Positions 11,771-23,094 of a DNA stretch of 64,000 nucleotides are shown piece by piece. Source of the stretch: Nymphaea colorata (taxonomy: Eukaryota; Streptophyta; Magnoliopsida; Nymphaeales; Nymphaeaceae); assembly GCF_008831285.2 (NCBI RefSeq), contig NC_045143.1, forward strand, positions 19,183,655 to 19,247,654, written 5' to 3'. The notes under the pieces are model-generated. The model made no database searches and was not told the origin of the DNA. It saw nothing but the letters and a program-made list of their open reading frames with translations. The position numbers and the translations under genes were made by a program. The number at the start of each line of letters is the position of its first letter. Within the stretch, counting starts at the first letter, position 1.

Positions 11771-13417
11771 GCTGGCGGGGAGATCATATTTCTGTGCAGG
11801 TAAAATCGTTCTTCTTCCCCTCTCTTGCCCCATCTCTACTTTGTTTCTCTCCCTCTACCTTCTCTTCTGTGTGTCCGCCGCACGCATTGTGTCCATAGAA
11901 ACACAATAGAAGGAGAAGATAGAATGGAGAACTGGTGATGGAGGGAAAGAGATACTGGAATTAGGGCTGTCCTCCTCCAAAAGCGTGGTTTTTGATTGAC
12001 TGTAGATTTTGACGTTTGCCTCCCTCTATTTACTTGCTTTGTTTGTCTCTATAGTTCTTTTTTCCTGTTCTTTTCGTGAAAAATGAGAAGGTGGTGGAGT
12101 ATTAGCATAAGCAATTAATTTAAGCAAGGAAAAGTGTCTGTCATTGATATCTATTCCCCGGCCGGAATAAGCTCGAGGAAAAGTGTCTGTCATTGATATC
12201 CCTTATTAATTATTCTATGTACATATCGCTTTTGAATACTGCACGCATATGAACTTAGGATTACACATGTTGAAATTGGTTTGTAGTGTGTCCAAGATGA
12301 GCTATATCAGTCTGGTAATGCTGAATTACATGAGTGATTCAACAAGCTTGTATGACGTTGGATTTTTACAGGAACATGGTGAAATTTATGTGTTAAATGG
12401 GCCAAATAGCAACAGTATATGGAAAGATAAGCCTCTGGATTTTGGGCCTTCTGTGCATGATCTTTGATTGTCTTGCAGTCTAGGAGTTCTGTCACCTTGT
12501 CTTTCCAATCGAGAGAGAGAGAGAAAGAGAGAGAGAGTTTGGGTGTTTGTTCATCATAAAACCCATCTGTCAGAGATCTTAGTTTGTATGTCTTAGTTTT
12601 TCAATATTGATTTTCTCATGAAATAACTTTTATCAAGGGCGCCTTTTGCCTCCACCGTCTGTTTCTTAGTTGGGACAAACTCTTCTCAATTATTCAAAGG
12701 GATTCATAGAGTTGAGTAATTTCTAGGGCCTGTCTGCATGGCCAGGTGCAACACACTCAATTTTCAGAAAGGAACTGGATACTGTAAACACTGGGTCTGT
12801 CTATGTGATATGAACCTGGGATTTCGCTAGTTATTACAGTTTCCTGGTTCATGTTTGCAGGTTCACTTTTTGGCCATTTTCTTGTTATGCTACTACATAA
12901 CTTGCTCTATGGTTGATGCTATCCCGCGATCATATACTCCTACTACTGAATCCTTTTTGTCTACCTCTTGATATCATAACTGAACTCTTTTTTTTTTTCT
13001 CCTCTTGATATCATAACATTTTTAGTTTGATTTTTTTGCAGTATGATGACAGTAAAGCACAAGAAAGGGTAGAGCATGCATTCTAATGATATCTTATGTT
13101 ATTTATTAAATGAAATTTGATGCACACATATGTTTTCTTTATATTACGTGCATTATAATGACACACAAATGCATACTTTTGTGTTGTTGAATCACAAGAA
13201 ATATTCTCTGCCATACAAAACCACAACTCGTCTAATCTAGTCAGGTGATCTGTTGCACGTGTGTGTGTGATATGCAAACTTTTGGTCTTTGTTTTAGTCA
13301 TTTATCTTAGCACTTACCATACAAGTGAAATGCAAGTTAGTATTGTCAATTTTGTTTACACATACGTTTTCATAATGAAAATTGTAGTTGTGAAAGAATA
13401 TTATGCAAACCATTACC
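11771..13417. other. Intergenic; short unrecognised ORF only
   Basis: Contains a GA-rich simple tract near 12511-12537. A 72-codon ORF at 12249-12467 (+) ends in GPSVHDL and has no recognisable domain. It could be a gene remnant. Confidence 0.45.
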
Positions 13418-13990
13418 ATGGAAGATAGTGGTCCATCAAGGGAGAATCTTACGTAGACTCAAGCACATGTGGACTACTTAGTCCAGCTTCTTTGGGAGCA
13501 ATCACGTATTCCTAGTATGAAATCGGGTGTAGGTTTGAAGGCAAAAGCCTACACAACAATAGAAAAAAACATGATAGACCGCTTCGAAAAGGATTTCACT
13601 AAGGATAAAATTAAAAATAAATTGAGGTATGCAAAACCCAACTTGACAGTTATGAAGGGAAGTTTGAATACAAGCAGGTTTGGATATGACCCCATTAACA
13701 AATGCATTGATGTTGACCCCCAAGTTTGAAGTGAGTACATTGAGGTATGTTATAGAGATAGTAAAATTTTAGGTTTTGTCTGACATGTCTTTTATGATTT
13801 TATCTATAAAATTTGGACCCATTGGAATTTTTTTAGAAATACCCGAATAGAAAAAAGTATAAAGAACGAAAGTTATTGAAGTACTATGATGAGTTTGCGG
13901 AGGTATGGTGATTCTCACGCAACTAGCAACGCAGAAGACATGCAACAACATGTTCTTTGATGAGGACACTGAAACATTCCCAACTACACC
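13418..13990 (+). pseudogene. MYB/SANT-like (Myb_DNA-bind_3) protein relic
   Basis: From an ATG at 13418 the frame reads a short acidic leader and then the plant MYB/SANT-like domain of the kind found in transposase-associated and L10-interacting MYB proteins. Landmarks are LLWEQS, KAYTTIEKNM, IKNKLRYAK and SGFGYDP-like. Two codons where this family has conserved Trp are stops: TAG at 13454-13456 (expected Trp before the first helix) and TGA at 13727-13729 (expected Trp of DPEVW). A probable intron follows (GTATGT at about 13744 to an AG near 13838). The second exon carries KYPNRKKYKERKLL and YYDEFAEV, then a further frame change. The coding sense is otherwise well kept, so decay looks recent. 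It may be a host gene copy or the MYB-like second ORF of a PIF/Harbinger element, but no transposase was seen nearby. Confidence 0.7.
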
Positions 13991-15084
13991 TGCTTCCCAA
14001 AGTTTTGCCTAAAGTTTGCTTATTATAGAAAATGATAACCTACATTCTGACATATGTGGACTTAGTCACTCACTGCATAGCAGCAGAAAGAAGAGGTTTG
14101 CGTATTTCCTACAGTCGGTGTCAATTAGTTGGATCTGCTGACAAAATTTACCTATCGTATATTTCATAGGGATCAAATACCAAGCTGCTGCATGCCGTGG
14201 AGATGTTATTCATTACTCGTGGGTCTTAGATTGTTGCTCACAGAAACGCTTGTTACAAGGTTCTTTTTCTTAGTGCCTTATTAGGTTTCATTAATATTAT
14301 TAATTTGAAGATGGCTTCTTATATCTTCCCATATTTTTTCTGAAAGGTACCTGTTGTTTCTTTTAGACTGCTCAAAAGAGAAGTTGTGAGCCGAGGTTGA
14401 CACACTGGGTGACTCGTACTTTTTGGATCTTGATGTTAAGAGATTGATGCATGTTCTAATTAGAAGGTCAACTTTATTCTCAATTTGTTGAGCAACTGTG
14501 CTATGGTTTGCCTGTTGCATGCCTTTCACTGTAAGGGCGTAATGATCTGTCACACCTAGTTTTTATTAATGGGTTCCTAGTTTTGATTATTCTTCTTGAA
14601 ATGGTTTGTTCTTGTTGTTGCTTGTATAACTGAATGTTGTGCCTATAGTCATCTTCATGAACTATGAGAAACTTCTGCACCTACCAGCTCATGTCAGACA
14701 TACCATGTAAAACTTCTTAGCAAAACTGTCCCTAGGTTAGTGAAATGCTTGTATTAGTTCTAGTAAAAGGATTAGCTGATACCTACATGTCAGGCCCTAA
14801 AATGGCAGTTTCTTTGTTTCTGATAGTTGTTTTGATTAATTAACTAATTTTTTATGTTAGATGAATTGTTTTTGTCTATAAATATATTTACAAAAATAGA
14901 GTGCTAACATCACCTACTTCTTTGAATCTTCTTCAGCTATTTGACAACATGCACAAAGTTGAATATTGTAGCTCCAATAAGATGTTGCAGTCTATGTAAG
15001 ATGTTGATCTTATATTCTATGTACTCTCAATACTGTCCAATAATTTTAATTGATATTACATATCATGCAAGGACATGGAAATGA
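13991..15084. other. Intergenic; no gene seen
   Basis: AT-rich. The minus-strand ORF at 14281-14553 has no recognisable domain and is unsupported. Confidence 0.55.
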
Positions 15085-15345
15085 AGGTTCTGTAGATAGT
15101 CTTGAGAAGGCTGAAGCTTGAAGTTTCCATTTCTGGTGGCAAAATTAGCAGCAACATTACTGATGCTACCCATTTAGTGGTAGTATCGTGTGACGAGTTT
15201 CACATGGATTTTGATAAAATGTTGGAGATACAACATAAGTACAGAAATGTTCTCTGTTTGACACCGTTTAAGATCTCTTTATGGCTAAGAATGGTTTACT
15301 ATCTGTATAGATATATTTTCAGTTACTCTACTTTCTGTGCTGGAG
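15085..15345 (+). pseudogene. BRCT-domain fragment resembling DNA ligase IV C-terminus
   Basis: A short frame (ORF from 15102) contains GGKISSNITDATHLVVVS followed by a hydrophobic/charged stretch with DFDKML and KYRNVL. The pattern GGK then THLVV is a BRCT-domain beta2-alpha1-beta3 signature. The spacing to the DF...KYRNVL part resembles the last BRCT repeat of plant DNA ligase IV, the non-homologous end-joining ligase. Only one exon-sized piece is present and the frame degenerates downstream, so it is a fragment. Another BRCT protein cannot be excluded. Confidence 0.42.
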
Positions 15346-15399
15346 TATTTTTAGAGGAAATTGTATCTACACATAAACCTAAAATTTTTGTTTTCTCAT

Positions 15400-15690
15400 C
15401 AAGCTAACATCCTCACCTGATGGCACCTTCCTCCGCACTGACATCGAGCTATAAGGCCACCATGCTGCCACATCTCCCACTGCTCCCTTGCTGGTCCCGC
15501 TTCGCGGCGAGTTCATCACCGAGGGACTGGAGGAGGGTGGTCCTGCAGTCTGTGGCCACAACATTGCAGCTGGCCTTACAAGGTGGAGGCAGAACCCACG
15601 GCCGAGCACCAAAGATTCTCCCGTCACCATCACCACCTTCCCTTCCAACCGACTCCATTTCCTTCTCTTCCTCACGGTGGAACAAGAGCC
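15400..15690 (-). pseudogene. Short-chain dehydrogenase/reductase relic (N-terminal Rossmann part)
   Basis: On the minus strand one frame gives LEGKVVMVTGESLVLGRGF, the SDR N-terminus with its TGxxxGxG cofactor loop; the TGASSGLGR-type loop is altered. The protein continues in another frame with CNVVATDCRTTLLQSLGDEL and then SSGRCG. At least one frameshift separates these parts. The end of this piece repeats the same region as the start of the 11444-11770 relic, so at least two SDR copies once lay here in the same orientation. No catalytic tetrad region is present. Confidence 0.65.
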
Positions 15691-15945
15691 ATAGACTGCT
15701 GGAGCAATTTACAGAGGAAAGCAATTAGCTTGGTGTGTTGGATGCTCACAGCACGTGATCAGATACGAGAAAATGAAGGGGCTTTGTTTTAGCTTTGTCA
15801 TCTTTTTAGGGGATTTTATAATTACAGGCACCTAAAAATGTTTACAACGTTTGAATTCGGATTCCTTAACAGCTAAACTGTCCCTCACTTGATGGTGGGC
15901 GCAACTTGAACTAGCTATTCAATCTTTGGTTAAAAGAAAAAAAAA

Positions 15946-15987
15946 AAGGTCGGGCATAGCTCGACTGGTCTGGGTGTCAGGGGTAAC
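15946..15987 (+). repeat. tRNA-derived SINE-like head, cut by the Gypsy insertion
   Basis: After an A-rich run, GGTCGGGCATAGCTCGACTG then GTCTGGGTGTCAG resembles a tRNA-type Pol III box A head. No box B follows, because the Gypsy element starts at 15988. Confidence 0.35.
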
Positions 15988-16242
15988 TATTAGGCATGGA
16001 GTTAGTGGGTCTTTGGAGTCGGATCAGCAGAGGCAGGATCTGCCATACGTGGTCAGTTAGGAATGGGTCGGGTGGATGGTAAGTCTTAATAAACCCACCC
16101 CATGTATCGGACCGCAGTATATAAGGTCCCTAAGGGAGTTAACCCTATTAGCAATCGAATTACCAATTTTAAGGTGTGAAGGCTGGGCTTTCGCAAGAGT
16201 AGTGTGAATGAGTAATTGCCCTCTGTTAGCAGAAGGCTAACA
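15988..16242 (+). repeat. 5' LTR of the Gypsy element
   Basis: Matches the 3' LTR pieces. It begins TATTAGGCATGGAG (the 3' copy has TGTTAGGCGTGGAG, so TG has become TA) and ends near AACA. A TATA-like TATATAAGG is at about 16118-16126. About 14 extra bases before the end are absent in the 3' LTR. Confidence 0.85.
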
Positions 16243-16256
16243 CTGGTATCAAAACC

Positions 16257-17575
16257 ATGGCTAACAAGGACAAGGTGACTTCGAAGGACATAATGGCTTT
16301 TGTGGAAGCTCACAGGGAGTGTATGGAAGAGACGATGGAGCTGATGACTCAGAGACTGTACGCTGTAGAGCACTAGAACCAGGAAGCTAAAGTTAACCAG
16401 GAAGCTAAAGTTAGGATGCAGGCGTTCATGGCAGATCAGTATGCTCTGGCGGCGATGATGAAGGACATGCTGTCGTAGGGTAAAAGCGTAGGGTCACCAA
16501 GCACCGAGACAATTGAAACAACCAGCCATGAGTTCCATCCTTCTCAACACCCTCCTCCTTTTTCTTATCCTCCTCCCCCACCTCCACCACCATCAGGGGC
16601 TGACAGACTCCGACGTCTCTGGCAGAAATAGGGCCTCCTGGAAACAGGCCCGCTTGGATTTTCCTCGCTTTTCAGGAGATGATCCTTTGAGTTGGATCTT
16701 CAAGGCTGAGTAGTTTTTTGAGTGTCATGGGCTTTCCAGCAACCAGAGAGTTGGGCATGCAGCCATCCATTTGATGGACCAGCTATATGCTGATACCGAT
16801 GGCTCTTGTCGTAGCAGGGTAAGTTGGGATGGACTGAGCTGATCGACGCCATGAAGTCCTGCTTCGGCCCGTCAGCATTCCTCGACTATAACATAGAGTT
16901 GTCAAAGATTAAGCAGCGGGGATCAGTTCTGGATTATCAGGAGCACTTCAAGGAACTCAGCAACATGGTCAGGGGTTGGCCAATTGAAGCATTAGTGGGA
17001 GCCTTCATCGGGGGATTGAAAGACAAAATCAGGATCGAGGTGCAGGCAGCCAAGCCTCACTCTCTTCCGGATTGTTTTGAGGTCGTGGGAATGGTTGAGG
17101 AAAAACAACGGAGGTTTTGCACCTTTAGCAGAAGTGGTAACCCAGCGGACAGGAATACAAGGCCACAAGGTTTGCAGCCAGAGCCAACAGCTCCACCAGT
17201 GTTCAGCATGAAACCTAGTCCGACATCGAAACAGGTAATCAAGAGACTGACGCCTGATCAAATCAAAGAGAAATGTCGCAAGGGGATAAGTTTTCATTGT
17301 GACCAAACCTGGTCACTGGGCCATACCTGCAGAAAATTACATATGTACTTGGTTGATGAAGAGGAACATCTACCAGTGGAAGAAGAGATTGCTACGCTGA
17401 AAGAACAAGCAATAGAAGGAACGTTGACTGACTTACAACCTGAGATATCACTCCAAGCATTAGCAGGGGATGAGGTGCCTCAACTAATTCATGTGGAAGG
17501 GCTCCTAAGAGGACACAGGGTAAGCATCCTGGTTGACATAGGTTCTTCCCATAATTTCATATCGGAAAAATCTTA
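16257..17575 (+). pseudogene. Gypsy gag and protease, broken
   Basis: The frame opens at ATG 16257 and hits a stop at 16374 (a Gln codon turned to TAG judging from the repeated NQEAKV context). Retrotransposon gag domain features follow: LDFPRFSGDDPLSWIFKAE near 16660-16710, then 16824-17160 with FLDYNIELSKIKQRGSVLDY. Near 17280-17330 lies a degenerate zinc-knuckle-like stretch (CRKGISFHCD). The protease is at about 17485-17575. Its catalytic DSG/DTG appears as DIG in ILVDIGSSHNFI, so the active-site loop is altered, and a stop follows at once. Several frame changes are present. Confidence 0.8.
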
Positions 17576-19330
17576 GGCTGCAGGGTGGAACAACAACGGG
17601 CGTTCGACGTGGTAGTCAGCAATGGAAGCACGCTGAAATGTAAAGGCCGATGCTCCCAAGAGACGCTGGATATTCAAGGCCACAAATTTTTGGTGGAGTT
17701 GTTCACGCTAGCTGTGGCGGGCACAGCCTTAGTTTTGGGAATCCATTGGCTGTGCAGTCTGGGAGAGGTGGTATGGGACTTCGTAGGGATGAGGATGCAC
17801 TTCTACTGGACAGGAGGAGATAGGCAGACCATTACGGCCATAGTGAAAAAAACCTACTACAATGCAGCCTACTGCCAAACTGAAAACAGGGGTAATGGCA
17901 TCTGTCATGTTGTTGCTAAGTGAAGAACAGCCCCTAGCGCATGCAAGGGAAAGACACCATGCGCAAGGAGCAATTGAGCGAAGGAAAATGATGGTGTTGT
18001 TGGAGGAGTTCAGCAAGGTTTTTGAAGCACCACATGGTCTGCCACCGACACGGGCATGTGACCATAACATCGAGCTGCAGCTAGGGGCGACGCCTCTAAA
18101 ACTGCATCCCTATCGATACAGCTATTTTCAGCGAGAGGCTTTGGAGAGGATGGTGCGAGAAATGCTGGTTGAGGGCATCATCCAAACCAGCCATAGCCTT
18201 TTTGCCTCACCCATGCCTGGTCAAGAAGAAGGATGGGAGTTGGAGGTTGTGTGTGGATTATTGTGCTCCCAATGCGATAACGATTAAAAGTCACTATCCC
18301 ATCCCTATCATTGAGGACCTGCTAGACGAATTGCATGGTGCGGTCTACTTTTTGCAAATTCGAGTAGCAACTACTGACGTGCGCAAAACAGCATTCCGAA
18401 CTCACGAAGGGCTATATGAGTTCAAAGTCATGCCGTTTGGCCTGACAAATGCACCAGCCACCTTTCAGTCATTGATGAACGATGTATTCAGACCATTTCT
18501 TCGTCAGTTTGTCTTAGATTTTTTTATGATATACCTGTCTATAGTGCCAACGAAGAAGACCACCTACAACACTTGCGACTGGTTCTGTCTACCCTACAGC
18601 AGAACCAACTACAGGCGAAGTTACCTAAATGTGTCTTCGGAACAGAACAACTCTTGTATCTAGGGCATGTGATCAGCCAGGTGTGGTCAAAATGGAGGAA
18701 GGCAAGGTAGATGCGGTGAGAGGATGGCGACCTCTACAGACAATTAAGGAGCTACGTTCTTTCTTGGGACTGGCGGGGTATTACCGCAAATTCGTGCAGG
18801 GCTATGGGCTGATTGCAGCACCATTGGTGGAGTTGACGAAGAAAGACATATTCAGGAAGGACGACTCACAAGAGGTGGCTTTTAACAAGCTGAAAAGGCA
18901 ACTACATCAGCCCCAGTTCTAAACGATGCCCCATTTCCAAACTCTTTTCGTAATAGAAGCGGTCGCTTCCGATCAAGGCGTAGGTGCAGTCCTTAGTCAT
19001 GAGGGCCTTCCTGCTGCATTTTTTAGCAAGACATTGGGACACCACATTTAAAACCAAGTTGGTCTATGAATGGGAACTTAGCTGTTGTGCTGGTAATAAT
19101 GAAATGGAAGCCATATCTGATGGGATAGCGGTTTAGGGTGATGACTGATCACCACAGTCTCAAATACTCCCTGTAGCAACAATCTCTATCTTTGTCTTTG
19201 CAGCGCTGGATTATGAAACTCATGGCCTTCGATTTTGAAATACAGTTTAGGAAAGGGAAGGAAAATCTGGTGGCCGACTGGCTGTCGAGAGCAAGGAATC
19301 ATCTAACTGAATCCTCAATGACCTTGTCCC
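17576..19330 (+). pseudogene. Gypsy reverse transcriptase and RNase H, broken
   Basis: The RT finger/palm segments are recognisable: [17 protein letters not shown] and [20 protein letters not shown] in adjacent frames, then [16 protein letters not shown] near 18430-18470. At the catalytic FxDD site (about 18515-18540) the frame breaks and the first Asp position is not readable, so polymerase activity would be lost. The connection region (FLGLAGYYRKFVQGYG) and RNase H (AVASDQGVGAVLSH, then MTDHHSLKY near 19140) follow with several stops between 18920 and 19190. Confidence 0.85.
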
Positions 19331-19337
19331 AGGTGCA

Positions 19338-20662
19338 GTGGAGCTCTGGGAAAAACTTGGAAAGCTGCATCAGAGCTCGGCTTCAGTTCAGAATATTAAG
19401 GAGCAGCTTGGCAGCAGCACAACAAGGACGTACGGTTATTCATGGCATGAACCATATGTGTATTACCAGGGCAGAGTATTTATACCCCCTGAATCTGACC
19501 CGATTCCAATATTACTAGAGAGCACCTCCATAGCTCTCCAACAGCTGGTCATGAGGGCGTGGAGAGGATGTACAGAAGGGTGAGGATCTCCTTCTACTGG
19601 CCGGGCATGAAGAGGATGATCATAGATTATATTAGGAAATGTGAAATATGCCAAATGAATAAATCAGAAACTAGGAACCCAGCAGGCCTCTTGCAGCCAT
19701 TACCCATTCCAGACCGGATCTGGGAGGATATTTCAATGGATTTTGTAGAAGGCTAACCTACATCTTGTGGCAGATCAACCATATTGGTAGTGGTGGATAG
19801 TCAGTGATAGACACTCCCTATTCCTCAGCTCATTTTGGAAGGAATACTTCCAATTACAGGGCACCAGACTTCAGATGTCCACAGCCTACCACCCTCAATC
19901 AGACGGTCAGACTAAGATACTAAACAAGAGTCTTGAAACGTACCTCTGTTGCTTCATGGGCCAGCACCCAAAATTGTCGGCTGAATATCTGAGTTGGGCA
20001 GAATATGCATACAATACGGGCTGGCACTCCTCAACGGGAATCACACCTTTCGAAGTTGTGTATGGGACTCCCCCACTGGATCTGAGAGATCAGCCAGGCA
20101 CAACGCGAGAAAAACAAGCGGATGTAAAGCTTAGATGCAGGGACGTAGTCCTCAAGGACTTAAAACAACATCTCGCAGCTGCCAGGAATAAGATGGTGCT
20201 CCTCTACAACAAGAAGCACAGGGATTTACAGCTGCAAATAGGGGACTGGGTATTCCTTCGACGCCCTCCCCATGGACTGGGCCCTCCACTTAAAAAGGGA
20301 ACTGCTAAACTAGAACCAAAGTTCGTTGGCCCCTACAAAATCAAGAAGAAGGTAGGGACAGTGGCTTATGAATTAATCCTACTGGAAGGGAGTTTGATTC
20401 ACCTTGTGTTCCACGTTTCCAAGTTAAAGCCTTGCTTCAGTCCCCCCACAATCGATGAGTGAAATGCAGCCCCCATCTTAGCTGAGCCAGCAGAGTTGTA
20501 TGCCTATCAAAGGCTGGGCATGTGCAAGGTGAGCCAGGGAAAAAATCTTCATACCGAATGGCTAATCGAATGGAATACTTATGAAGATCTTCCAGCCACT
20601 TGGGAAGCTGCAAAGGAGATACAAACTCGATTCCCTGATTTCACACCTTGAGGACAAGGTGT
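19338..20662 (+). pseudogene. Gypsy integrase and chromodomain, with core deletion
   Basis: The integrase zinc-binding domain is at about 19540-19660 (RISFYWPGMKRMI, CEICQMNKS). The catalytic core begins (ISMDFVEG) but between about 19795 and 19815 a stretch that should hold tens of residues is missing. The text then resumes with SFWKEYFQLQGT and STAYHPQSDGQTK. The C-terminal integrase part runs to a TGA at 20460-20462. In the same frame beyond it lies a chromodomain (TEWLIEWNTYEDLPATWEAA, 20463-20648). It binds histone marks in related elements and is thought to steer integration. A one-base shift precedes the final LEDKV and stop at about 20660. Confidence 0.87.
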
Positions 20663-21931
20663 AATTGTAATGGGGGAGTGTTGTTAGGCGTGGAGTTAGT
20701 GGGTCTTCGGAGCCTTGTCAGCAAAGGCAGGATCTGCCCTGCGTGGAGTCAGTTAGGGCCCGTTTGATTGTAGGGTGAAATCAGAAGGAGAGGGTGAAAT
20801 ATGTACGGGCGGGTGAAATTTCACAATTTCACCCGCCCGACTGAAAATGAAACAAACGGGGTGAAATTTCACCTGTTTAACATAAAAGGGAGCGGGTGAA
20901 ATTTCACCTTTCGAAGCCTCACTTCACCCCTCTCCTCTTCCCTCCGCAGCTCCTCCTCCCTCGCATTCCTGCCTTCTCACCATCGCACCAGAGGCGTCGC
21001 CGCTCTCACCGTCGCCGCTCCGCTCCTCTGTCGGTTCGCTTTCTCCCTTTGTCTCTTGCTCTTGCTGATGCCTTTGCTTTCTCCCTTTCTCTCTTGCCCT
21101 AACTTGTTCTTCTTTGCCTTTGCTATCTGAGCTCCATGTTCGCATTCTCTTTTTGTTTCTCTGAGCTGCTTTGGATTCCGCAGATGAATGACAGGATTTA
21201 GGCATCTGCATTTCCTTCTTCTTCAATGCTCTTTGCTACCGATGCTCTTTTTCTTCGTCTCTATGTGTATTAGGCATCTTCAAACCGAGAATGGTGCGTC
21301 TCTTACCTTCCTCCCAGTAGCAAATCCCTATAGGTGGATTAAGGGTTTTTTGTATTGCTTGTATTTTTCCTTGGTAATCCGAATTTTTGTTCCTCCCTCT
21401 CGTCTTTGTTCTTTCTCTTTATTCTCATTTCTCCTTAGTGGGGCAGTTCTAATGCTCTGATCTTTGTTCGTTGTCATAAAAGTCTTTTGCAGTCTTTTCG
21501 TTATTGCTCATTGAAAAAGGCCTTTCACAGTAGGCCATGCAACAATTCGGTGATGAATTTGGTGGGCAATCATCAAGATGACACTAGTTTCTACCAAAAA
21601 ACAAACATCTCTCTCGAAGGTGTAACATTGTACCTTTTGATGCCTCATATTGGAGACTTCCGGGACCAATTTCTGCGTGGAGATTAAGCAATCACTGGGA
21701 GGATCTCAAATATTTAATTTTGAGAAATTTGGGATCTATCCACATTCTCTCTTTACTTTCTGTTTTTCCCACATAAGAAAACTCCGTACAGTCCTCATGA
21801 TCGGCTTGATCTTTGCTTAGCTGTGCAACAGGATTAGCTAAAGCTTGAACTCACTATGGAATCTATAAACGACACTTAGCTTGTTATGGCTTGTTACAAC
21901 GTGAATTTGGGGTAAGTGCAGGTTGTTGACC

Positions 21932-22300
21932 ATGAGACCAAAATGGAAAGGAAAAGGTTCGGCACAACTTGCCCTTGCTGATCCCATGTCCAAAATTGTT
22001 TCAACGTTGCAAAGCTGCTTGACAGAATCCAAAAGCTGTGCATCACTGAGCAATGAAGTTGTTCTTTGTGAAGCCGAACCAGAACAGGCAGAACTGCTGA
22101 ACCGGGCTTGCTTTGGCTGTCCAGTGGCAACAGTTAAAAGGCAGGCAGTGGTTTCAGTTGGGACTAGAAGAGGCTTTCTATATGAGTAATGCACTCAATT
22201 GTCTTACAGTTGTCGGAAAAGACGGAAGTCCTAAAGATCCTCAAAATCTTGGAAAATGTATGAAAGATAGGCAGAGCATGTTTCTAATGATGTATGAAAA
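21932..22300 (+). pseudogene. SEN2: tRNA-splicing endonuclease subunit Sen2, captured N-terminal fragment
   Basis: The frame from ATG 21932 reads MRPKWKGKGSAQLALADP, then SKIVSTLQSCL, EPEQAELLNRACFG and, after a one-base shift at about 22131, QWFQLGLEEAFYMSNAL and LTVVGKDGSPKD. These are the N-terminal landmarks of plant SEN2, the catalytic subunit of the TSEN complex that cuts introns from pre-tRNA. The catalytic C-terminal domain (Tyr/His/Lys triad) is absent. The match fades near 22300, probably at an exon end. The frameshift and truncation make it non-functional as an endonuclease. It lies wholly inside the Harbinger-like element, so it travelled with it. Confidence 0.82.
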
Positions 22301-22968
22301 TGTTACAGTTTGTACTGCATTTTCATGTCTGTTTATTTTGAAATTTGCTGACATATCTAGAAAAGAAGGTTCTTTCAGTGTCTTGGCATCACTGTTATGA
22401 AAATTTTGTGATTTTAGGTTAAATAAAACGCAATTCCCATTTGTTCTCCAACTATGACAAATTGACAATTAAAAATACAATCAACTGTACAAAATCAGCC
22501 TTCTCTTCCTTCTGCAGTCAAACCACAGCCACGTGTTCCTGTTACATAAATCTTTGCATGCTCGCCTTATTTATTCTTTTACTCTTCATAGCAGTGTTAT
22601 TATGTGCATATAAAATGTCCTTGGGGACGATGGTTAGTTGATTCCACAATATGGTGGTCAATCCAGTTCAGCATAATATGTTTTGTTATCTTTAAAATAT
22701 GTTCCATAACAATTTCATTCAGTATGTAGTTAGAAATATCATTTCGTCATTGATTTTGTACTCCATATGCTAGCCCTCACGTACCTACATCGCGCCGCTC
22801 AACGCCCCCCCCCCCCCCCTTTCTTCAAGAAAGATCTTCACTGTTATGCTTCGATGTGAAGACAAGGAAATGAAATCTTAATTTATGGATTAAGAATCTT
22901 CGTTGGGTTGGATCAAATGGCGCTCTGCAGCTGCCTTAGTGGTTGGATGAGAAGAAAAAAAAACAACA

Positions 22969-23094
22969 TTTACCACGTTAAATTCTTTCTGTGCATCAAA
23001 CATGGTTAAATTTACCACGTTAAATTCTTTTTGTGCATCAAACAGAGTTAAATTTACCACGTTAAATTTTTCCTGTGCATCAAACAGGGCCTCA
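22969..23094 (+). repeat. Three tandem 42-bp units at the right end of the Harbinger element
   Basis: Units begin at 22969, 23011 and 23053 with TTTACCACGTTAAATT, followed by TGTGCATCAAACA. Confidence 0.85.

Noticed and set aside
14281-14553. Minus-strand 90-codon ORF
   Set aside because: No recognisable domain, no splice context and no conservation signal visible.
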